DNA of 64,000 bases from Portulaca oleracea. Taxonomy: Eukaryota > Streptophyta > Magnoliopsida > Caryophyllales > Portulacaceae. Positions 11,344 to 22,763 of this stretch are shown piece after piece. Position 1 is the stretch's first letter, and every line of letters starts with the position of its first letter. Below the pieces are notes generated by a model that saw only the letters and a program-made list of their open reading frames with translations, made no database searches and had not been told where the DNA came from. The stretch lies in assembly GCA_029582165.1 (NCBI GenBank), contig CM055871.1, positions 2,549,501 to 2,613,500 on the forward strand. Direction: 5' to 3'. The position numbers and the translations under genes are program-made.

Positions 11344-11733
11344 TTCAGACTAGGTGAATCTAAATTGGGTCATGATTGGATGCACAAGTATCAATTCATG
11401 CTCAACTTGATCAGTTGTAGTTCATATTGGTTTGAATTATCTGTATATTGGCTCGAGTGTAGATTGGTTAACATTTTCTTCCAACTAGCTAATCTTGCGA
11501 AGATTCTCCGGTTCAAAAGATGCCTCTAGTTTGGTTTGCTCTATTCTTTTGAGTGGTGGGATAGCCACTTTACCACTTTATATCACCTACCACACTTTAT
11601 ATAACACCTATCTTCACTTTATTTTATCCACTTTACTTCACCAACCCACCAACTAGCTAACCTTACGAAGAACAGGGCATGGGTAACTTCGGTTCAGTTG
11701 GGCCATTCCTTTTTAATTTATTTCAACTTGATC
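11344..11733. repeat. MLP-1 3' flank with one copy of the 115-bp repeat
   Basis: The segment contains one unit of the repeat (GGGTCATGATYGGATGCACAA near 11370) that is tandemly amplified in the other type I 3' flanks. It ends at the junction with a Copia LTR fragment. No gene is seen. Confidence 0.6.
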
Positions 11734-13008
11734 AAGACCCCATAGACAAAGCCCCCAAATCATGCTATATTGATTGTCAAGTTTGAATGAGTTTTGAATG
11801 CTCTAACTCCTATAAATAGTGGATCATTTTCACTCATCCAAAACACCTCAATCTCTTCTTTCTATCTTCCTAGAGAGCTTCAACACAACTCTTAAGGTGT
11901 TGAATTGCAGCAACTTCTTGAGAGTTTTTGAGATATCGTGTAACTTTGCTTACAAGAGGTTAGGTTTTACCCTTAAGTCTATTTGTTGTCTAGTGAATAA
12001 ATCTTAAGGGGATACGCAATGACTGATCTAGATGTTAGAAATAGGGGTGTCCACTCAGGGGCGGAGCCAGAAAATATTTGTTAGGGGGGCCGGTTTATCA
12101 ATATTCTTGCCAACTTTATCATAGATTTAATCTTCAAATTATTTATTTTTACTTGTTTATTGAACTCTTATCCAAACTCTTTTATGGTCTTTCACGTTCT
12201 ATCTAGTAGAAAAGATACTTATTAAATTTTTAATCCCACAATGAAGTATAGAACAACGACAATGCACTAGAAAGTCTATCTAAAGTGAGGTTTAGGAGGA
12301 TTTAGATGTAGGCAGTCTTCTCTATACGCCAGAATGTATGAAGAGACTTATTCTGACAAACCTAAAAAAAATCTTTTTAAAAAAGCTCATAATGAAATAT
12401 AAAGATAAAAATAATAAGAAAACATAAGCTTCTAAAACTATGTATCTTTAAAATATATTAAAATATTTAAACTTTAGTACTTCATATATATAGGATAAAG
12501 TGAGATAAAAAATTAAATGTAGGAAACAAAGATGAAATAAATATTATAATTTATACAAAGAGTGAATTAAATTACAAAATAATTAAAAGAAAGAAAATAA
12601 TAGAAAGTTAAATAAATGAATAAGCAAACTGAGATGACTTTTTAAACACAAAAATCGTCACCAAAGTCAAAGGAACTAAAATTGAGCCTACTAAGGTTTG
12701 AACTAGAGACCAAACAATGCAACATATCCTCCTTCCAAAGAAACTACTATTTAGCTATGAGATTAATTATATAAACTTTTATACGGATTACTACATATAA
12801 GCTGCCTAGAGCATAAGGGGGCTGTGGCCCTCGCCACACCCCCTCTAGCTCCACCCACGGCCCCACTTACAATGGGGATCCGCCCATAGGGATACGGGTT
12901 TCACCCTCGACTCCTAGCTACCCGGTGGAAGGTGATGACGAGACGACAGAGCAAACAAGTCATCAGCTCAAGGGTGCAATAAACTTGAACTTGCAGACCT
13001 ACTCTGGT
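11734..13008 (+). mobile_element. Truncated Copia LTR split by a hAT-like element
   Basis: The sequence from AAGACCCCATAGACAAAGCC matches the 3' half of the LTR at 45513-46233, including the TATAAATA region (about 11811) and the leader. The 5' half is missing. A second element interrupts it at 12017-12888; LTR similarity resumes with GGTTTCACCCTCGACTCC. Confidence 0.8.
12017..12888. mobile_element. hAT-like element with 8-bp TSD inside the LTR
   Basis: The direct repeat GGGATACG flanks the insertion (12009-12016 and 12889-12896), and the sister LTR at 46 kb supplies the empty site. The ends CAATGACTGATCTAG and GATCCGCCCATA look like mutated versions of the CAGTGGCGGATC...GATCCGCCACTG type. 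A nested pair of GGGGCGGAGCCAG-like and CTAGCTCCACCCA-like ends inside suggests a second element. No transposase frame remains. Confidence 0.7.
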
Positions 13009-13269
13009 ACGAACCAAATTAATAATAGATAAGTAGCTCCAATTAATCTCAATTCATGTGACTCGTATCTTTGTCCCTCCCTATGCTCAAATTTTTGTGG
13101 TGCTGAATGCATTGGAAAAGATTAATTAGGTCAAGTGGAGCCCTGGAGAAATCCTCAAAAGGAGGATAATATTGTACGAAGCCAACTGCGTCCACAAGTA
13201 GAAAGCATAAACCAAGCGTGCAAACGCAATAACAAACACTACACTCAAAAAGAGTAGCAACAACGTACA
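13009..13269 (+). promoter_or_regulatory. Upstream region of MLP-2 (type I)
   Basis: The sequence is collinear with 8808-9107 upstream of MLP-1, with small indels. As in MLP-1, no strong TATA box is seen. Confidence 0.5.
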
Positions 13270-13450
13270 ATGGAGGGTCAAGTTTCGGCTGATTACGAAA
13301 TGAAAGTTGAAGCAAGCATAGTATGGGAGGTGTATAGGTCAATCCAGCTTGCCAAGCTCGTCGAAAAACACCACCCTATCGTTGACAAGATCGAGGTTAT
13401 GGAAGGCGATGGAGGTCTCGGAACTGTCTTCCACGTCTTTTTTGCTCCTG
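13270..13450 (+). pseudogene. MLP-2: NCS-like gene, exon 2 lost
   Basis: Exon 1 is intact (60 codons plus one base, phase-1 donor GGTATTC) and encodes the MEGQVSADYEMKVEAS block and the GDGGLGTV loop. The intron follows for about 400 bp, carrying a 216-bp Gypsy fragment. It then jumps near 13861 to sequence that lies after exon 2 in MLP-1 (CGAGCTTCGCTACTCTGTTT). Exon 2 and the 3' half of the intron are therefore deleted. A truncated protein of about 86 residues reading into the intron is possible but would lack most of the fold. Confidence 0.9.
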
Positions 13451-13608
13451 GTATTCTTCCTTTCTATCTCTTTGTTTGGACCTCATCTTTTGATATAATT
13501 ATTGTAAGGATCCTGTGTTTTGATGAATAATTGTGTTATGACATTATTTTTGCTATGATTATTTATGAGAGACATATTCTGATCTATTTTTTGTCGTAGA
13601 AAGCGTTA

Positions 13609-13824
13609 TTCTTCTTCAGGGAGCTGGGACCCTATCTTGACCTTTCGGTCCGGGTCGTCTTCGCTCAAAGGAAATTCCTCAATCTCATCAGTAGTGCCCA
13701 ATCTTTTAGGAACCTCGTATTCCTTAGGTTCCATAGCAGATATTTGGGCTACCCTTTTTGACTTTCCCTTCGAGGTTATTAAGTAGCATTCTCGAGCAGC
13801 TTCCACATCCCCCCACACCTCATC
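13609..13824 (-). mobile_element. Short Ty3/Gypsy pol fragment in the MLP-2 intron
   Basis: The minus-strand frame reads EIEEFPLSEDDPDRKVKIGS, preceded by ARECYLITSKGKSKRVAQIS. This is the conserved linker between protease and reverse transcriptase in plant Gypsy polyproteins. Intron sequence shared with MLP-4 (31531-31575) is continuous on either side, so only about 216 bp was inserted, without LTRs. It looks like filler DNA from break repair rather than a transposition. Confidence 0.75.
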
Positions 13825-13949
13825 TAGTTGCAAAATTTATTGTTGACCAGGTTATATACTTTTCTTTCGAGCTTCGCTACTCTGTTTTCTTTCTTTTTTT
13901 GGTTTTTTTATGGTGCTAAGTGATCCAACCCATTGGACATCTCTTTCAG

Positions 13950-14065
13950 GGTAATCCAATGGGCCTTGCGGACGGGGTAATGGAGTGCCCCGATTACATG
14001 GGTCTTACCTTCCATGTTACATTGGTAACATTCCTCCGAGAAAGTAATGCTCCGCTCAAGTACTT
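13950..14065 (+). other. 'Exon X' copy downstream of MLP-2, truncated
   Basis: After a TTTCAG site the frame reads GNPMGLADGVMECPDYMGLT and continues to FLRESNAPLKYLLV. It lacks the GTRVEEVEEAST end found in the other copies. Confidence 0.4.
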
Positions 14066-14179
14066 ATTGGTAGTTCATCTACTCTGTTGTAATAATAAAA
14101 CATATTGTAATTTACATATTTATATGAGGGTGAGGATTGAAAGTTGAAACATTATAACAACTGTTTTGGCTTCATTTTA

Positions 14180-14640
14180 GATTGGATGAATTTGAATTGG
14201 GTCATGATCGAATACACAAGTATCAATTCATGCTCAGGTTGATCACTTGTAGTTCGTATTGGTATGAGTCATCTTTATCAGCTCAAGTGTAGTCCTATTA
14301 ACATTTTCTAGATTGAGCCATGATCAGATGCACAAGTATCAATTCATGCTTAGCTTGATCAATTATAGTTCGTATTGGATTGAGTCATTTTTATCAGCTC
14401 GAGTGTAGTCCTATTAACAATTTCTAGATTGGATCTTGATGGATGCACAAGTATCAATTCATGCTTAGCTTGATCAATTATAGTTCGTATTGGATCGAGT
14501 CATCTTTATCAGCTCGAGTGTAGTCCTATTAACATTTTCTGGATTGGGTCATGATCGGATGCACAAGTATCAATTCATGCTTAGCTTGATCAATTATAGT
14601 TCGTATTGGATTGAGTCATCTAGATTGGTTGACATTTTCT
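14180..14640. repeat. Minisatellite, about 4 x 115 bp
   Basis: Direct repeats of about 115 bp start near 14180, 14311, 14426 and 14541. Each holds ATGCACAAGTATCAATTCATG and GCTCGAGTGTAGTCCTATTA. The same unit occurs once after MLP-1, about three times after MLP-4 and two to three times after MLP-7, so copy number varies among paralogous flanks. Confidence 0.88.
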
Positions 14641-14760
14641 TCCAACTAGCAAGGTAGCTATCCTTGTGAAGAACCTCAGTTCAAAACCTCCCTCTAGTTT
14701 GGTTTGCCCCAATCTTTTGTGTGGTGACCTTGGTGAAGTGGTGGGATAACTACTTTACTA

Positions 14761-15018
14761 CTCCCTCCGTTTCATATTATTTGTCCTTTTGTTGACGATC
14801 ATGGTCTCCAATGTTACTATTTGATTGATAAATTTTTTATATAATATTTTATTAACAATTGCAATATTATACTTTTATAATAGTATTTTTCGTTACAAAT
14901 ACAATAGTAGTTGTTTCATTTAACAAATCATTATATATATTGAGAAAATTATACTTAAAATTTTATAAGTTTGACTTCACAGTTTTCAAAGAAGACAAAT
15001 AAAATGGAACGGAGGTAG
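14761..15018. mobile_element. Stowaway MITE
   Basis: The termini CTCCCTCCGTTTCATATTAT and GGAACGGAGGTAG are flanked by TA on both sides. Its 258-bp length is typical for Stowaway. Confidence 0.9.
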
Positions 15019-15204
15019 TACTTTATAGTACTCACCTCATCACACTTTATTCCACATTTTCACTTATCTCCACTTTATCTCACCTATTTTATCGAACCTT
15101 ATTCACTTTATTCCACCAATTAGTTAGTTAACCTCGCGAAGAACAAGGCATTGGTGACTTTGGTTTAATCGCAGCCATTCCTTTTTAATTCATTTCAACT
15201 TGAT

Positions 15205-15270
15205 TGTTTCAGGTGCCAAATGAGGTTCTCACCAAGTTGTCGCCGGGTCATAAAATGGACCAAGTTGATA
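15205..15270 (+). repeat. 'Exon Y' segment of the duplication unit
   Basis: The sequence from GTTTCAGGTGCCAAATGAGG to CATAAAATGGACCAAG recurs near 30033, 37000, 51805 and 55253, in the 3' flanks of both subfamilies. It marks the distal part of the original duplicated segment. Function is unknown. Confidence 0.6.
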
Positions 15271-15274
15271 TAGG

Positions 15275-16463
15275 AAAGAGGGGGAGTGCTTGGATAAAAA
15301 TGCCACTAAACTTTTTTAAAATTACAAATTTGCCACCCGGAATTTTCATGTCATCAGAATGTCATTCATCTCTGTTAACTGTGTCAAAAATGCCACTTTT
15401 ATCGGCTGTTTATCTGCTACAGACGGTAAACTATAAGTGGAGGGTGTTTAATGATAACCTACCCTAAATTAAAAATTTCACACACCCAAAATTAATTAAC
15501 CCCCTCCCACTTAATTTTTTACTGCTTATATTTACTGCCCCTCCCCCTTGAATGTTCATCTTCTTCATCTTTCTTCTTCCTCCAAAACTTCTTCACTCTG
15601 TGTAACTCAACCTCGCCACCGCCGTCTCCTCCGCCATCTCCGCCATCGTCACCGGCGCCGAAGAAGAACAATCTCGGTTGGAACTCCTCCCCGCGCTTAA
15701 GGATCTTCACCTGCCCCATCACCAGGCCCTTCGTCAGCGTCGAGTTTGTCAATTTATATATGCTCTATTTGGGTCTTTGTATGTGAATTATTTTTGTGGG
15801 TGTGGAAGAAATCTGGGTGAAATGGGTTGGGGACCTTTTGGGACCTTTTGGGCTAGTTAATTTAGAGCCCTTGAACTGATTTGTGTGTTTAGTTCTGGAG
15901 AAAGAGTTGAACTTTGTGCTGAGTTGCTGGGCAAGTTAACATTCACACCCCTTATACTCAGACCACCACCATACAACAACAATAGTCACAGTCCCACAGA
16001 GGTCGGCGACGAGAGCCCTCCATTGATGATTTTTGTGTGAAATTAGGGGTTTTCAGGTTGAAAATTGAAGAATTAGACTGAAAGCCCTAATTTTTTGAGC
16101 CCAGAATTGAAGAAGATGAAGTGAGGAGGGAGCTCTGTTCTGGCGGAAGTTTTTGCAGTGAAAAAAGTGGTGGATGAAGAAGAAAGAAGATGAAAACCAG
16201 GGGGAAGGAGGGTAATCAATTGGGGTGGAAGAATTTTTTGAGCCCAGAATTTAAGAAGATGAAGAAGAAAGAAGAAGATGAAGGCGGATTAGTGTCCCCG
16301 TTAACATTTTTTTTACACAAGCTCTATCTTCCACGTCACACATTATGGATCCACATTATCTTTCCATGAGTCAGAATCATACCAAATTGGGGGTGTATTG
16401 TTGGTGGAAAATAGGTCGATAGTTGGTAATGTCAATGTCCAAGAAAATAATTTATATTATTAG
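15275..16463. mobile_element. Unclassified insertion with a captured GC-rich segment
   Basis: The unit sequence seen in other copies stops near 15275. A GC-rich stretch at 15590-15760 reads on the minus strand as an N-terminus-like frame with a glycine/aspartate run and GLVMGQVKILKRGEE, and polypurine leader-like sequence follows at 16060-16290. This looks like a promoter plus first-exon fragment carried by a transposon (Pack-MULE style), but I could not find convincing terminal inverted repeats. Confidence 0.35.
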
Positions 16464-16981
16464 TGTCAACTTCAAGAGCAGCCTACTATTTAAGAAATTT
16501 TGAGGTGGTTGATTTTTTCAAGTGTATGTGTATGATTGGTGAGTTATAAGTGTGAAAAACTAAGTTTAAGAATACAAGACAAGCTTTGTGTTGTTTTTCA
16601 CATGCTCAAATTCATTTAAGCACATATTTTTGTGTTGATAAGGGTAATTAGGCATTGTTAATCATCTTAACTACCTTATCCATGCAAATCCTACATCATC
16701 ATCCTATCTACAAGTCATTTCCACCCTATCCAAGAGTGCATTCTTGCAGTATAAATAGGGTGTTCTTCCTTCCCTTTACACTTACTTCATTCCTTCCTCT
16801 AGGCTGTGAATGCAGCACATCTTAAGCAAAGATTGAGAGTTTGTTGAAGTCTCCTCCTATAAGGTAAGAATTTTATATTGCGACCATATACGGTCGGTAT
16901 ATAAATCAAAGGAGACTGGGTACGTATAAAACTCTCTTGATCATCTAAGTTTCCCATCCAATTCATACCCATTTTTCAACA
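16464..16981 (+). repeat. Possible solo LTR
   Basis: The segment begins TGTCAACTTC and ends TTTTTCAACA, and has a TATAAATA box near 16751 with a leader containing TATAAAACTCTC. No clean target duplication was found, so the boundaries are uncertain. Confidence 0.4.
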
Positions 16982-17084
16982 GAGGTCAATCCGCGAGCAA
17001 CAGACGTCCCTGTCACAACAAATGGTGGAAAAACGGCAACATATTGCTAGCCATTACCGCCTCCAAAAGCAAACAAACTCATAC

Positions 17085-17245
17085 CTGGCATCACCGCCTC
17101 TTTTGTTCGGGATAAAGGCATACTTCACTTTTCCAAACCTCCTAAACACAACCCTCAGACCAAATTTGCCAATATCTTCTGGTAGATTTCCAACATAAGT
17201 TGAGTAATTTGCTCCATTTTCGTTGTCTCCTAGGTGTTACTCTCC
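17085..17245 (-). pseudogene. LINE ORF1 RRM fragment
   Basis: The minus strand encodes the RNP2-type segment ANYSTYVGNLPEDIGKFGLR followed by FRRFGKVKYAFIP, an RNA-recognition motif typical of plant L1 ORF1 proteins. The same fragment lies upstream of MLP-3 (27805-27900), MLP-5 (39985-40110) and MLP-6 (46235-46345), always in the same orientation, so it belongs to the ancestral type II upstream region. Confidence 0.75.
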
Positions 17246-20200
17246 ATCCTTTACTAAGCCATCAATCAGCTGCTATTCCTTAGAAAGATCATTGTATTAT
17301 CATTTATCACTCTGGGACTCATATCACAAGGGACAATGCAATAAAAGTTATGTTAGTTTGGTCATTTTCGTCCTTTGTCTTTATTAATTTTCCTTACACA
17401 TTACGGCTGTATACATACAGTTGTCATGTACTTTCATGTTCAACTAATCAATTTACCGCATTCACACAATTATGAATTCTCAAATACTTGCTGAGTTCCA
17501 TATGATTTGTCATTTTGTTAACTGTCGCAGTTTTAAATATCATTCTTTAATTGATAATTTGTTACATGATATATATTACTAGAAATTTACCCTTATACTA
17601 AGCGTGTCCATGGACACCCCTAATTTCAAAAAAAATTCAAGAAAATAATTTTGAAAAGGGTTGAATTTAGTATTAGTAGTATAATTGGACACCCTATATA
17701 TATATTGACCCAAACGTCTCGGACACCTCTCCAATTTCTATTTTTTCAAAAAAAAATATGGTCATATGGTTAAATAGTTTAAATTCTAAATGATTTTGTT
17801 TTCTGTTGGCAATTCCATTCTTTTAAATTTGTAAGGTAAGTTAATGTAATGTTAAATTTTGATACTTTTTTATAAGTTTGGGTAAATGGTAAATTTGGAT
17901 AAATTTAATAAAAGTAAGTATAGATAAATTCAGATAAGTTTTGATAACTTTAATTAATATATGTAATTTTTACATAATATACCTACATGGCCACAACTTA
18001 CCCACCTAATCAAAGGCCCTGAGTCTCGTTTTTCAAAAGTCTTGACATTATAAGAATGCCATATTAAGATTTGTAGAAGAGTACTTTGAATGAAGAGTAC
18101 TTTGAATGAAGAGTACTTTGAATGATGCTAATAATGTTAATGACAAATGACAATTCAAAAGGCAAGCTTAATTAGGAAAAAGAAAAGAATCATTTTTATA
18201 CAGGGAGCTAAAGAATCCTTGTTAATTATGAAATTTATTTATACTAACTTTTAAAAGTTAATGTACGTAAAATTATGGAATTTACAATATTCACTTGATG
18301 TTTGTCATTCTTATTAGTGTCTTGGACTCATTAGATTTAGACTAAAGTTTGGTTTTTCAATTGAGTTTAGACTGAATTTTGACAAGATATTAAGAAATTA
18401 TTTTTAAAGTTACTTTTTAGATCAAGTTTTTAAGCTAGTTGGTCACTATTTTTATTTTTTTGAGGTCCACTATTCATTTTCCTTTTTTGGTCTAACTTAT
18501 TATTTTTGTCAAATAATTATAAACAAATTAAAAAGTGTGAAAATATAAATAAATGGTACTCTTGGACTAATATCATAAGGGACAATGCAATAAAAGTTAT
18601 GCTTGTTTGGTCATTTTCGTCCTTTGTCTTTATTAATTTTCTTTACTCTCTATGGCTTGTATACATACAGTTCTCATGTACTCTCGTATTCAACTAATAA
18701 ATTCTCCGGATTCACACAATTATGAATTGTCAAATACTCGCTCAGTTCCATATTATTTGTCCGTTTGTTAACTGTCGCAGTTTTCAATGTCATTCTTTAA
18801 TTGATAATTTCTTATAAGATATCTTATTAGCAATTTACCCTTATATTAAGGGTGTCCATGGATACCCCTAATTTTTAAAAAAAAAAATTGAAGAAAATAA
18901 TTTTGAAAGGGGTTGAATTTGGTATTAGTAGTATAATTGGACACCCAATATATTGACCCAAAATAATTTCTTATATGTTATCTTATTAGCAATTTACCAT
19001 TAATTAAGGGTCTCCAAGGATACCCCTAATTTTAAAAAAAAATTCAAGAAAATAATTTTGAAAGGGGTAGAACTTAGTATTAGTAGTATAATTGGACACC
19101 CAATATATTGACCCAAAACATCTCGGACACCTCTCCAGATCCTATTTTTTCATAAAAAATTTGGTCATCTGGTTAAATAGTTTAAATTCTAAACGATTTT
19201 GTTTTCCGTTGGCAATTCAATTGTTTAAAAAAGGGTTTGTCAAACTTGTAAGTAAGGTAAGTTAATGTAAAGTTAAATTTTGATAATTTTTTATAAGTTT
19301 GGGTAAAAGGTAAATTTGGATAAATTAAATAAAAGTAAGTATAGATAAATTTAGATAAGTTTGGATATATAACTTTAAGTAAATATATGTGATTTTTACA
19401 TAATATACCTACAAGGCCACAACTTACCCACCTAATCAAAGGCCCAGAGTGTCGTTTTTTAAAAGTCTTGACATTATAAGAATGTCATATTATTATTTGT
19501 AGAAAAGTACTCGGAATGATGCTAATAATGTTAATGACAAATGACAATTCAAGAGGCAAGCTTAACTAGGAAAAAAAAACAATAATTTTTATATGGGGAG
19601 CTAAAAAATCCTTGTTAATTATGAAATTTATACTATCTTTTAAAAGTTATTGTACATTGTTCTTTTTGTAAAATTATGAAATTTACAATATTCGCTTGAT
19701 GTTTGTCATTCTTATTAATGTCTAGGACTCATTAAATTTAGACTAAAGTTTGATTTTTGAATTGAGTTTAGACAAAATTTTGACAAGATATTAAGAAATT
19801 ATTCTTAAAGTTACCTTTTAAATCAAGTTTTTTAAACTAGTTGGTCACTATTTTTTTTTAGGTCCACAATTCTTTTTCATGTTTTTAGTTTAACTTATTA
19901 TTTTTTCCAATTAATTATAAACAAATAAAAAAGTGTGAAAATATAATTATATGGTATTCTTGGACTCATATCACAAGGGATGATGCAATAAAATTTATGC
20001 TAGTTTGGTGACTTTCATCCTTTGTGTTTATTAATTTTCCTTACTCTCTACGACTTGTATACATACAGTTCTCATGTACTCTTGTGTTCAACTAATCAAT
20101 TCATCGCATTCACACAATTATGAATTCTCAAACACTTAATCAGTTCCATATTATTTGCCCTTTTGTTAATAATTGTTGCAGTTTTCAATGTAATTCTTTA

Positions 20201-20321
20201 ATTGATAATTTCTTATATGATATATAATATTAGGAATTTACCTTTATACTAAGGGTGGCCATGGACACCCATAATTTTAAAAAAATTTCAAGAGAATAAC
20301 ATTGAAAGGGGTTGATCTTAG

Positions 20322-20955
20322 TTTTAGGATTCTCAGGGTGTAGTTACCAGAAAAACAATAATAAGGGCGACAAAAAATAAATAAAGATTCCACACAAGGA
20401 AAAACCTAAACCGGGAAAAAAAACCACGAACGATGCACTATCAGAGGATTACAACAGTGTTTCAAAGATTCACAGACCTCCCCAATCTCTCACAACCTAC
20501 CTAGAGTTACAACCTGAGAACTCAACACTCACAGATGAGCCTCACACAACTCTCTCAAGGACACGGAGATTATAGGTCAATCTCTTGTGGTATAAGGTGA
20601 AACACTCTCAATTGCTATTGTATCATATGGAGAACCTGACCCCTATATATACTAGAAGGTACAGAAGGGAAACCCTAGGATACAACCTAGAGAATAGCCT
20701 CCACACAAGAAAACACAATCGTGGGCCTTCACTCACGACCCATCAAAGCAACACACGGCAACCACTAGGCGCTGGTAGCGCTTATAGGCGCTGGCAGCGT
20801 AGCATCTCGAGCAGTCGCTGGACAAGGCGCGGGGAGCGGCGTCTACGGCGCTGGCAGTGCCTGGGCCATGCAGGTAGCGTTTGCTTTTCTGCGTTCTTCT
20901 TCCTTCACCCGTTTCGTCTCCACACTCAATAATAAATTGGTCTTCACACCCAACA
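20322..20955 (-). repeat. Solo LTR in the array (634 bp)
   Basis: CTTAG duplicates flank it (20317-20321 and 20956-20960), and neighbouring array units supply the empty site. Read on the minus strand it starts TGTTGGGTGTG and has a TATATATA box near 20645. A GC-rich part contains repeated GGCGCTGGYAGCG words. The opposite terminus lacks the standard CA, perhaps by mutation. Confidence 0.75.
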
Positions 20956-22763
20956 CTTAGTATTAGTAGTATAATTGGACACCCTATATATTGACCCAAA
21001 ACATCTCGGACATCTCTCTAATTTCTATTTTTTCATAAAAAAAAATATGGTTATCTGGTTAAATAGTTTAAATTCTAAACGATTTTGTTTTCTGTTGGCA
21101 ATTCCATTGTTTAAAAAAAGCGCTTGTCAAATTTGTGAGTCAGGTAAGTTAATATAGAGTTAAATTTTAATAATTTTTTATAATTTGGGTAAATGGTAAA
21201 TTTGAATAAATTAAATAAAAGTAGGTATAGACAAATTTAGATAAGTTTGGATAACTTTAAGTAAATATATGTAATTTTTACATAATATACCTACAACGCC
21301 ACAACTTACGCACCTAATCAAAGGCCCAGAGTCTCGTTTTTTTAAAAGTCTTGACATTATAAGAATGTCATATTATGATTTGTAGAAGAGTACTTAGAAT
21401 GATGCTAATAATGTTAATGACAAATGACAATTCAAGAGGCAAGCTTAACTAGAAAAAAAAGAATCATTTTATATGGGGAGCTAAAGAATCCTTGTTAATT
21501 ATGTAATTTATACTAACTTTTAAAAGTTAATGTACATTGTTCTTTATGTAAAAATATGGAATTTACAATATTCGCTTGATGTTTTGTCATTCTTATTAGT
21601 GTCTAGGACTCATTCAATTTAGATTAAAGTTTGGTGTTTGAATTGAGTTTAGACAGAATTTTGACAAGATATTAAGAAATTATTCTTAAAGTTACCTTTT
21701 AAACCAATTCTTGGACACCTTTCTAATTTCTAACTTTCATTAAAAAAATATGGTCATCTGGTTAAATAGTTTAAATTCTAAATGATTTTGTTTTCTGTTG
21801 GCAATTCCATTGTTTTTTTAAAAAAAAGGCTTGTCAAATTTGTGAGAAAGGTAAGTTAATGTAATGTTAAATTTTGGAACTTTTTTTATAAGTTTGGGTA
21901 AATGGTAAATTTGGAAAAATTTAATAAAAGTAGGTATAGATAAATTTAGATAAGTTTGGAAACTTTAAAATAATATATGTAGTTTTTCCATAATATACCT
22001 ACAAGGCCATAACTTACCCACTTAATCAAAGGCCCAAAGTCTCGTTTTTTAAAAGTCTTGACATTATAAGAATGCCATATTAGATTTGTAGAAGAGTACT
22101 TTGAATGATGCTAATCATGTTAATTTCAAATCACAATTCAAGAGGCAAGCTTAATTAGGAAAAAAAAACAAAGGAATCATTTTCATATGAGGAGCTAAAG
22201 AATCCTTGTTAATTATGAAATATTGAAATTTATACTAACTTTTAAAAGTTAATGTACGTTGCTCTTTATGTAAAAGTATGGAATTTACAATATTCGCTTG
22301 ATGTTTGTCATTCTTATTATTGTCTAGGACTCATTCAATTTAGACTAAAGTTTGGTTTTTGAATTGAGTTTAGACAGAATTTTGACAAGATATTAAGAAA
22401 TTATTCTTAAAGTTACCTTTTAAATCAAGTCCTGGACACCTTTCTAATTTCTATTTTTTCATTAAAAAAATATGATTATCTAGTTAAATAGTATAAATTC
22501 TAAATGATTTTGTTTTCTGTTGGCAATTCCATTGATTAAAAAAAAAAGGCTTGTCAAATTTTTGAATTAGGTAAGTTAATGTAATGTTAAATTTTGGGAC
22601 TTTTTTTATAAGTTTGGGTAAATGGTAAATTTGGAAAAATTTACTAAAAGTAGGTATAGATAAATTTAGATAAATTTGAAAACTTTAAATTAATATATGT
22701 AAGTTTTACATAATATACCTACAAGGCCACAACTTACCCACCTAATCAAAGGCCCAGAGTCTC

